A stretch of DNA of 64,000 nucleotides, taken from positions 1 to 64,000 of the forward strand of contig JAGAAJ010000040.1 in NCBI GenBank assembly GCA_017615355.1. The letters run 5' to 3'. This DNA is from Prevotella sp. (GTDB lineage: Bacteria > Bacteroidota > Bacteroidia > Bacteroidales > Bacteroidaceae). The translations under genes and the position numbers were made by a program. This document shows positions 8,486-15,174 of the stretch, piece by piece (the stretch's first letter is position 1; every line of letters begins with the position of its first letter). The notes under the pieces are model-generated. The model had not been told where the DNA came from. It made no database searches and saw only the letters and a program-made list of their open reading frames with translations.

Positions 8486-9716
8486 TTCCCTAGGGGCGCA
8501 GACTTCTGACAGCCTCATCCTTTACCAGCTTAAAGACTACGGCATCCACTTTACCGATGACAACAGCGTGACGCTGTTGATGTCAGGCCAGGAGAAGTTC
8601 GATGACATGTTTGAGGCCATCCGGCAGGCGAAGGAGAGCGTACATCTGGAGTATTTCAATTTCCGCAACGACAGCATTGCCTTCCTCCTCTTCGATATCC
8701 TCCGTGAGAAACGGAGTGAGGGGGTGGAGGTGCGTGCACTCTTCGACGGCTTCGGCAACGACTCCAACAACCAGCCACTGAAGAAACACCATGTAGAGGA
8801 CCTGCGTGCTGATAGCATCGACATCTACGAGTTCGACCCCATCCGCTTTCCGTGGGTCAACCACATCTGGCCGCGCGACCACCGCAAGATTGTAGTTATC
8901 GATGGCCATGTGGCTTACACCGGCGGCATGAACGTGGCCGACTATTACATCAAGGGCACCGAGCAGGTGGGCGCTTGGCGCGACATGCACTGTCGTATAG
9001 AGGGTAGCGCCGTCGACGATTTACAGCGCATCTTCATCAGCACGTGGAAGAAGACGACAGGCGAGGAACTCACCGACCCGAAATATTTCCGCGCAGCCCA
9101 TCTCACACCTCAACCCTCAACTCTCACCTCTCATCTCATGCCCGACACCACCGCTACGGCTGGCCACAAACTGGTGGGCATCGTCAACCGCGAACCGCAC
9201 ACCACCAACGATGTCATGCGTTATTTCTACGTCAACGCCATCGACGACGCACAGAACTCCATCCGCATCATCAACCCCTATTTCACGCTGATACCCTCGG
9301 TGACAAAGGCACTAAAACGCGCCATCAAACGTGGTGTGAAGGTAGAGCTAATGATTTCAGCTAAAAGCGATATCCCGTTGACGCCCGATGCTGCCTTCTA
9401 CCAGATGCATCGCATGATGAAGCATGGCGCCCATGTATGGCTCTACCAGCCAGGTTTCCATCATTCGAAGATTATGATGGTGGACGGCCGTTTCTGCACT
9501 GTAGGTAGCACCAACCTCGACGCACGTTCCCTCCGCTTTGACTATGAAGAGAACGCCGTCATCATCGACCGCCATACAACAAAGGAACTGGATGACATGT
9601 TCGACCGCGACAAGCTAGAGAGCGTCTACCTCACGCCTGAGACGTGGCGAGGATTCCGCACCCGCTGGCAGCGATTCCGCGGCTGGTTTGCCCATCTGCT
9701 GCAGCCATTCCTATAG
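8379..9716 (+). CDS. Secreted phospholipase D / cardiolipin synthase-like protein
   Basis: A 445-residue phospholipase D superfamily protein with two complete HKD motifs: HRKIVVID (followed by GHVAYTGGMN) around residue 168 and HSKIMMVDGRFCTVGSTNLD near residue 363. The family joins two phosphatidylglycerols to cardiolipin or hydrolyses phospholipids. Bacterial cardiolipin synthases normally carry two N-terminal membrane helices. Here there is a signal peptide-like segment (LLSLSFIICCLSFSSLGA) after a basic stretch, so the enzyme is probably periplasmic or attached by that single segment. Part of that segment is written by a simple ATCATTT repeat. It is 30 bp behind the HTCS-like gene on the same strand and converges on hemW. 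Whether it makes cardiolipin or acts as a phospholipase cannot be told from sequence. Confidence 0.88.
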   Translation: MTNDKCCAVKSAKKTFSGRFGRLLSLSFIICCLSFSSLGAQTSDSLILYQLKDYGIHFTDDNSVTLLMSGQEKFDDMFEAIRQAKESVHLEYFNFRNDSIAFLLFDILREKRSEGVEVRALFDGFGNDSNNQPLKKHHVEDLRADSIDIYEFDPIRFPWVNHIWPRDHRKIVVIDGHVAYTGGMNVADYYIKGTEQVGAWRDMHCRIEGSAVDDLQRIFISTWKKTTGEELTDPKYFRAAHLTPQPSTLTSHLMPDTTATAGHKLVGIVNREPHTTNDVMRYFYVNAIDDAQNSIRIINPYFTLIPSVTKALKRAIKRGVKVELMISAKSDIPLTPDAAFYQMHRMMKHGAHVWLYQPGFHHSKIMMVDGRFCTVGSTNLDARSLRFDYEENAVIIDRHTTKELDDMFDRDKLESVYLTPETWRGFRTRWQRFRGWFAHLLQPFL

Positions 9717-9740
9717 GAGTATCGGAAAAATCATTGGCCG

Positions 9741-10922
9741 CTATAGCATTAGGGCAGTGATGACGGTGTCGCTGACAAAGAGGCCGTCGCGAGTAAGGCG
9801 CAGGGTATGGTCATCGGGCCGACAAAGCCAATCGCAATCCAGAAATTTCTTCGCCTGAGCAAGGCAATGGGCACGCTCCACGGAAGAGAGCTTGTCGAGC
9901 TGGATACCGTCGACGGTGCGCAGGGCCGTCATCACAGTTTCATTATAGCGTGTCAAATCGTCTATCTCCTCACCGTCTGCGGGTACCCTCCCCTCGCCTA
10001 TCGCTTTGACATACTGGTCTATGTCGGCCACATTCCATTGGCGGTGCCTGCCATCGAAGCTATGTGCGCCAGCACCAATACCGATATAGGGTGTATGGTT
10101 CCAATAGCTGCTGTTATGTCGCGAGCGAAAGCCTTCCTCATTCCTCTTTTCTCTTTCCTCTTTCCTCGCGAAATTCGACAGCTCATAATGCTCATAGCCG
10201 GAAGCTTCCAGACGATCTTTCAGTGTGTAGTACATCTCACGCTGCAGCTCCTCGTCCAGCTCTTTTACCTTGCCCTGCTGCAACATTGTGTAGAGTGACG
10301 TGCCCTCCTCGTATGAGAGCGCGTAGGCCGACAGGTGCTCCACTTCAAGGGCCAAGGAGGCATCGATGTCGGCGTTCCACTCATCCATCGTCTCGTCAGG
10401 AAAGCCGTACATCAGATCGATGCTGATGTTACTGATACCTGCCGACCTGAGCAGTTGCACGGCCTCACCCACCTGTGCGGCACGGTGACGGCGGCGAAGG
10501 AAATGCAGGCGCTCATCATTGAAACTCTGTGCGCCCATACTCACACGATTGACAGGCAGTCGCGATAGAGTCGCGACAAACGGAGTGCTGACATCATCGG
10601 GATTGCACTCGATGGTCACCTCAGCCTTTGGTGACACGTCGTACACATTACTTATATATAGGAAGAGCTGCTGCAACTGCTCCGCGCTGAGCTGAGAAGG
10701 TGTGCCACCGCCCAGATAGACCGTGTCAATTTGGGAGGTTATAGGGCCCATGGGGCTTATAGGGCTTATGGGGCTTATAGGACCAACTAAAGACCTCAGT
10801 TGCATCTCGCGACACAAGGCCTCCACGTAGGCCTGCCGCTTGTCAAGATGCGTGGTGGAGAAGAAGCCGCAGTACACACAGCGGCTGGCGCAAAAAGGAA
10901 TATGGATATAGAGTCCTGCCAT
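9741..10922 (-). CDS. hemW: HemW-like radical SAM heme chaperone
   Basis: 393 residues from the ATG at 10922. The protein begins MAGLYIHIPFC and carries the radical SAM CxxxCxxC cluster motif (CASRCVYCGF); the fourth cysteine that marks the true coproporphyrinogen dehydrogenase HemN is absent, which favours HemW, a heme-binding chaperone. YLGGGTPSQL, VTIECNPDDV, VNRVSMGAQSFNDERL, SIDLMYGFPDE and GIGAGAHSF are family signatures. An odd in-frame insertion, (P)ISPISPISPMGPI around residues 65-80, comes from five 9-bp tandem units at 10740-10784. A frame extended upstream to 10973 is rejected because the promoter lies in it. It converges with the phospholipase D-like gene and is divergent from the EF-G paralogue. 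Confidence 0.93.
   Translation of the reverse strand: MAGLYIHIPFCASRCVYCGFFSTTHLDKRQAYVEALCREMQLRSLVGPISPISPISPMGPITSQIDTVYLGGGTPSQLSAEQLQQLFLYISNVYDVSPKAEVTIECNPDDVSTPFVATLSRLPVNRVSMGAQSFNDERLHFLRRRHRAAQVGEAVQLLRSAGISNISIDLMYGFPDETMDEWNADIDASLALEVEHLSAYALSYEEGTSLYTMLQQGKVKELDEELQREMYYTLKDRLEASGYEHYELSNFARKEEREKRNEEGFRSRHNSSYWNHTPYIGIGAGAHSFDGRHRQWNVADIDQYVKAIGEGRVPADGEEIDDLTRYNETVMTALRTVDGIQLDKLSSVERAHCLAQAKKFLDCDWLCRPDDHTLRLTRDGLFVSDTVITALML
10740..10784. repeat. Five 9-bp tandem units inside hemW
   Basis: The units read TATAGGGCC, CATGGGGCT, TATAGGGCT, TATGGGGCT and TATAGGACC on the plus strand. On the coding (minus) strand they translate to repeats of PIS/PMG. The 9-bp length keeps the frame. 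Related units occur in at least three other genes of this window. Confidence 0.85.
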
Positions 10923-10931
10923 AATATGCTG

Positions 10932-10963
10932 CAAAGATACGGAATAGTTTTCAATTATGCAAA
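10932..10963 (-). promoter_or_regulatory. hemW promoter, giving a nearly leaderless mRNA
   Basis: On the minus strand there is TTTG (10960-10963), 20 bp, then TATCTTTG (10932-10939). Transcription should begin near 10926-10929, only a few bases before the ATG at 10922. Confidence 0.75.
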
Positions 10964-11004
10964 AGAGTCTCATTCCTAAATTTGCTTAATATTTTAAAGT
11001 TTTT

Positions 11005-11036
11005 TTTGGCTCTTTGGTCAAAAATGTGTAATTTTG
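11005..11036 (+). promoter_or_regulatory. Promoter of the EF-G paralogue
   Basis: TTTG (11005-11008), 20 bp, TAATTTTG (11029-11036), close to the ideal Bacteroidetes consensus. The predicted start near 11043 leaves a leader of about 50 nt that ends in A-rich sequence (TAACAATAACAACAACTAC) before the ATG at 11092. Confidence 0.8.
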
Positions 11037-11091
11037 GGCCGTTTTAGCGACTTACAACGCACATTTACCTAATAACAATAACAACAACTAC

Positions 11092-13254
11092 ATGAAAGTC
11101 TATCAGACAAACGAGATTAAGAACATCGCACTCATTGGCAGTGCGGGTAGCGGCAAGACTACTCTTGCCGAGTCAATGGTCTACGAAGCCGGCATCATCA
11201 AGCGCCGTGGCACCGTAGAGGGTAAGAACACCATGAGCGACTACTTCCCCGTGGAGCAGGAGTATGGCTATTCGGTCTTCTCAACCGTTTTCCACACTGA
11301 GTGGAACAACAAGAAGCTGAACATCATCGACTGCCCGGGATCGGACGACTTTGTGGGCGGTGCCATCACAGCCCTGAACGTCACCGACCAGGCCCTCATC
11401 CTCGTCAACGGCCAGTACGGCCCCGAGGTGGGAACGATGAACGCCTTCCGCAACACCGAGAAGCTGCAGAAGCCCGTTATCTTCCTGGTGAACCAGCTCG
11501 ACCGCGACAACTGCGACTTCGATCAGATCCTGCACCAGCTGCAGGAGGTGTACGGCAACAACTGCGTACCCGTGCAGTATCCCGTGGCCTGCGGTCCCAA
11601 CTTCAACAGCATCATCGACGTGCTCATCATGAAGAAGCTGACGTGGAAGCCCGAGGGTGGTGCTCCCACGATTGAGGAGATTCCCGCCGACCAGCTCGAC
11701 AAGGCCAAGGAGATGAAGGCTGCCCTCGTCGAGGCTGCTGCCGCCGGCGATGACGCCCTGATGGAGAAGTTCTTCGAGACGGAGGACCTGACCGAAGACG
11801 AGATGCGCGAAGGCATCCGTAAGGGCCTCGTCACACGCAGCATCTATCCTGTCTTCTGCGTCTGCGCAGGCAAGGACATGGGTGTGCGCCGCTTGATGGA
11901 GTTCCTGGGCAATGTCGTTCCCTTCGTTAGCGAGATGCCGAAGGTGAAGAATGCCGCAGGCGTTGAGGTGACTCCCGACGTCGCCGGACCTGCTTCCCTC
12001 TACTTCTTCAAGACTGGTATCGAGCCCCACATCGGTGAGGTGTCTTACTTTAAGGTAATGAGCGGCACCGTGAAGAGCGGCGACGACCTCAACAACGCTG
12101 ACCGCGGCTCGAAGGAGCGCATTGGCACACTCTATGCCTGTGCTGGTGCCAACCGCATCCAGGTAGACCAGCTGAATGCTGGCGATATCGGCTGCACCGT
12201 GAAGCTGAAGGACGTGAAGACGGGTAACACCCTTAATGGCAAGGACAACACCGACTGGAAGTTCGACTTCATCAAGTTCCCCAACTCGAAGTTCTCACGT
12301 GCCATCAAGGCTGTCAACGAGAGCGAGACTGAGAAGATGATGGCTGCCCTGAACAAGATGCGTCAGGAGGATCCCACATGGGTCGTTGAGCAGTCGAAGG
12401 AGCTCCGCCAGATCATCGTTCACGGACAGGGTGAGTTCCACCTGCGCACGCTGAAGTGGCGCATGGAGAACAACGAGAAGATCCAGGTTGAATACATCGA
12501 GCCGAAGATTCCGTATCGTGAGACCATCTCGAAGATGGCTCGCGCCGACTATCGTCACAAGAAGCAGTCGGGTGGTAGCGGTCAGTTCGGTGAGGTGCAC
12601 CTCATCATCGAGCCCTACACCGAGGGCATGGAGGATCCTGTGAGCTTCACCATCAACGGTCAGGAGTTCAAGATGAACATCAAGGGCAAGGAAGAAATCG
12701 ACTTGGAGTGGGGCGGCAAGCTCGTCTTCATCAACAGCGTCGTCGGCGGTGCCATCGATCTGCGCTTCATGCCCGCCATCCTCAAGGGTATCATGCAGCG
12801 CATGGAGCAGGGTCCGTTGACCGGCTCATACGCTCGCGACGTTCGCGTCATCGTATATGATGGTAAGATGCACCCCGTGGACTCCAACGAGCTTTCATTC
12901 ATGCTGGCAGGCCGCAACGCCTTCTCAATGGCCTTCAAAGAGGCCGGCCCGAAGGTGCTCGAGCCTATCTACGACCTTGAGGTGCTCGTGCCCGGCGACT
13001 ACATGGGTGATGTGATGAGCGACCTGCAGGGACGCCGTGCCATCATCATGGGCATGGACAGCGAGGCTGGCTATCAGAAGCTGAACGCCAAGATTCCTCT
13101 CAAGGAGCTGGCCAGCTATTCAATTGCCCTGTCGTCCATCACTGGCGGCCGCGCATCGTTCCAGACCAAGTTCTCAAGCTACGAGCTCGTGCCCAACGAC
13201 ATCCAGCAGGCCCTGATCAAGGCTCACGAGGAAGAGATGAAGGACGAGGATTAA
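11092..13254 (+). CDS. fusA2: EF-G paralogue (EF-G2-like) lacking the catalytic histidine
   Basis: A 720-residue translational GTPase of the EF-G group with G domain, domain II, and domains III-V (VTIKEPxIPYRE-like VEYIEPKIPYRET, GGSGQFGEVHLIIEPY, and a late LQGRRAIIMGMDSE in domain V). The P-loop reads GSAGSGKTT (residues 16-24) instead of the usual AHIDAGKTT. Switch II reads DCPGSDDF (80-87) in place of DTPGHVDF, so the water-activating histidine is Ser84. Switch I has GYSVF where EF-G has GITI. The G4 motif is NQLD. In Bacteroides an EF-G paralogue described as lacking GTPase activity supports translation during carbon limitation; these replacements suggest the same class. It stands alone between its promoter and a bidirectional terminator. 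The housekeeping EF-G must lie elsewhere. Confidence 0.9.
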   Translation: MKVYQTNEIKNIALIGSAGSGKTTLAESMVYEAGIIKRRGTVEGKNTMSDYFPVEQEYGYSVFSTVFHTEWNNKKLNIIDCPGSDDFVGGAITALNVTDQALILVNGQYGPEVGTMNAFRNTEKLQKPVIFLVNQLDRDNCDFDQILHQLQEVYGNNCVPVQYPVACGPNFNSIIDVLIMKKLTWKPEGGAPTIEEIPADQLDKAKEMKAALVEAAAAGDDALMEKFFETEDLTEDEMREGIRKGLVTRSIYPVFCVCAGKDMGVRRLMEFLGNVVPFVSEMPKVKNAAGVEVTPDVAGPASLYFFKTGIEPHIGEVSYFKVMSGTVKSGDDLNNADRGSKERIGTLYACAGANRIQVDQLNAGDIGCTVKLKDVKTGNTLNGKDNTDWKFDFIKFPNSKFSRAIKAVNESETEKMMAALNKMRQEDPTWVVEQSKELRQIIVHGQGEFHLRTLKWRMENNEKIQVEYIEPKIPYRETISKMARADYRHKKQSGGSGQFGEVHLIIEPYTEGMEDPVSFTINGQEFKMNIKGKEEIDLEWGGKLVFINSVVGGAIDLRFMPAILKGIMQRMEQGPLTGSYARDVRVIVYDGKMHPVDSNELSFMLAGRNAFSMAFKEAGPKVLEPIYDLEVLVPGDYMGDVMSDLQGRRAIIMGMDSEAGYQKLNAKIPLKELASYSIALSSITGGRASFQTKFSSYELVPNDIQQALIKAHEEEMKDED

Positions 13255-13270
13255 TCCTCTTCATAGATAC

Positions 13271-13304
13271 AATAAAGGCGGGAATTTGACTTCCCGCCTT
13301 TATT
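13271..13304. terminator. Bidirectional intrinsic terminator
   Basis: A perfect stem, AATAAAGGCGGGAA with TTCCCGCCTTTATT around the loop TTTGAC, lies between two convergent genes. It has A/T-rich flanks on both sides, so it can end the EF-G paralogue transcript and the C69 peptidase transcript. Confidence 0.9.
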
Positions 13305-13318
13305 GTTTACAGGCCCGT

Positions 13319-15022
13319 CTATTCCAGCTCGTAACGGTTACCAGTCTGGCGGATAAGCTCACGGGCAAAGCGCTGCGGATAGCCAGGACGTTTCACAGTG
13401 GCTCCGAGGCCATTGGGTGTGCGTAGGAAACGGCCATGCTCATCCTCAGGTTTCGACGTCATGTCGTTGTACTTCACAATAAGGTATGTGGCCAGCTGCT
13501 TCCAGCGTGCCAGCATCTGATCGGCTTTCTCGGCAGTGTAGGCGGTGAGATAGGCCACGCGGTCTTTACGCTCAAGCGACAATGCCTTGTCTTCCACCTC
13601 TTTTTGCAGACGGAAATAGCTATTATCTAATGAGTCGCGCACCTGCTCTAAGCTGGGGAACATCATCGCGTAGCGCGGATAGACCATGTTGCTCACCCAA
13701 TTCTGCACCCAAAAGGCGTTGTCCATTGAGAACGTCAGGTCGTCGGCGCCCGGCGTGTTATAGGGTTTCGGCGACTCCGTGGCACAGCAGTATACGGGTG
13801 TGAAGGGCACCATGTTACCGTCATCGTTGGCAAACCAAAAGCAGCCACCCACCTCACGCGGTAGCCACGAGCGCATCTGACTGACATAGACGAAGCCGGC
13901 CTGCTGCGTCGACACAGGACGCTCGTTAAAGTATTTCTTCCCATCTACCTCGAAATACAGCGGTGTAGGCCTGTAGGGCATCTCCCAGATGCCGCCGCCC
14001 ATGTCCTTGTTCTCTGCATCATTACCAATACTGAACGGCGTACCCTCAAAATGATCACGCATAGCGGCCTCTACGTCAGCTACGCTAAGCAGACGGTTGG
14101 GCTTCACCCACAGCGGCAGCACCTCGGCATCCTTGTCGCGGCCCTCAGCCCAGGGGATATAGCGGTCCATGCCATCGGCATAGCGGTTGAAGAAACTCCA
14201 CACACGGGCATCGCAGATGCGACGGCCACTGAAGTCGGGAGCAGCATAGGCGGCATTATAGCTAAAGTCCTGGTCGCGCTTGCCGTCGTACCAACCCATG
14301 ATACGGGCATAGCTGACGACATTCTTCGACCAAAGCACAGTTTCCTTGCCCTTCTCCTCTTTCTTCGCAGGCATGAAGGTGGTGATACGGCTCTGGTTGG
14401 CGTGACCACAGATCATGTCGTCAGGTATGCGCATGGCCACCCACACGGTACGTCCCAGTTGCTTCCTTGCAGCAGGTTTCAGGGTGGACATGATGGAGTC
14501 AGGCACAAAGGCACCCATCATCTCCATAATCCATGCCTCGTTGGGATCACAAATCGTAAATGTCTCGCCCTCAGAACAATAGCCGTACTGTTCCACCAGC
14601 GTCGTCATCACATTGATGGCCTCGCGAGCCGTCTTCGAGCGTTGCAGCGTGATATAGATGAGCGAGCCATAGTCGATGACACCTGTCGTGTCCACCATTT
14701 CCTCGCGTCCGCCGAAGGTCGTCTCGCCGATGGTCACCTGCCACTCGTTGATATTACCGATGACATTATACGTCTCCTCAGCCTCGGCTATCTGCCCCAG
14801 ATATTTGTTGCTGTCCCAGTCACGCACGTCACGCATCGTACCCTTGGGATGCTTGGCAGCAGGAAAGTGCACCAACCCCTGGAACATGCCGTAGCTGTCG
14901 GCAGAATAGGAGCAGATGACAGAGCCGTCCTTCGACGCCTTCTTACCTACTATAAAATTTGTACACGCGAAGGCACCTATAGCGGCCAAAGTCAATACGG
15001 AAAGGATAAAGAGTCGTTTCAT
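13319..15022 (-). CDS. Secreted C69-family dipeptidase
   Basis: 567 residues from the ATG at 15022. A signal peptide (KRLFILSVLTLAAIGAFA) ends immediately before Cys20; in peptidase family C69 (U34, PepD-like) this cysteine becomes the N-terminal nucleophile after processing, so signal cleavage may itself activate the enzyme. ACTNFIVGKKASKDGSV is the family start, and GETTFGGREE, ITLQRSKTAREAI, NEAWIMEMMGA and YSFNAAYAAP-like motifs follow. The protein is full length with no missing block. Predicted location is the periplasm or outside. It cleaves dipeptides with broad specificity in characterised members. A TATTTTTG box on the minus strand about 30 bp upstream supports the start. It is divergent from clpC and convergent with the EF-G paralogue. 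Confidence 0.9.
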   Translation of the reverse strand: MKRLFILSVLTLAAIGAFACTNFIVGKKASKDGSVICSYSADSYGMFQGLVHFPAAKHPKGTMRDVRDWDSNKYLGQIAEAEETYNVIGNINEWQVTIGETTFGGREEMVDTTGVIDYGSLIYITLQRSKTAREAINVMTTLVEQYGYCSEGETFTICDPNEAWIMEMMGAFVPDSIMSTLKPAARKQLGRTVWVAMRIPDDMICGHANQSRITTFMPAKKEEKGKETVLWSKNVVSYARIMGWYDGKRDQDFSYNAAYAAPDFSGRRICDARVWSFFNRYADGMDRYIPWAEGRDKDAEVLPLWVKPNRLLSVADVEAAMRDHFEGTPFSIGNDAENKDMGGGIWEMPYRPTPLYFEVDGKKYFNERPVSTQQAGFVYVSQMRSWLPREVGGCFWFANDDGNMVPFTPVYCCATESPKPYNTPGADDLTFSMDNAFWVQNWVSNMVYPRYAMMFPSLEQVRDSLDNSYFRLQKEVEDKALSLERKDRVAYLTAYTAEKADQMLARWKQLATYLIVKYNDMTSKPEDEHGRFLRTPNGLGATVKRPGYPQRFARELIRQTGNRYELE

Positions 15023-15052
15023 AATATAATGTGTATGTTTTCTTTCTGACTG

Positions 15053-15060
15053 CAAAAATA
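15053..15060 (-). promoter_or_regulatory. -7 element for the C69 dipeptidase gene
   Basis: TATTTTTG on the minus strand matches TAnnTTTG. No TTTG at the expected distance upstream was found, so the promoter is only partly supported. The start would be near 15050, leaving a leader of about 28 nt. Confidence 0.45.
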
Positions 15061-15125
15061 CTCATTATTTTAGACTTCGACGTTATTTTGAGCAAAAAAA
15101 TGACGGATAAAACGAAAAAAAAGCG

Positions 15126-15133
15126 TACCTTTG
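15126..15133 (+). promoter_or_regulatory. -7 element of clpC
   Basis: TACCTTTG matches the consensus TAnnTTTG. No TTTG lies at the usual distance upstream. A start near 15138 would leave about 37 nt before the ATG at 15175 and excludes the earlier in-frame starts at 15031 and 15100. Confidence 0.55.
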
Positions 15134-15174
15134 GCACGTCATTTGCACTTTTAAGGATAAAGCAAAGCGAATCG

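Noticed and set aside
14051..15049. 332-codon plus-strand open frame opposite the C69 dipeptidase
   Set aside because: The minus strand encodes a recognisable peptidase with signal peptide; the plus frame has no recognisable features.
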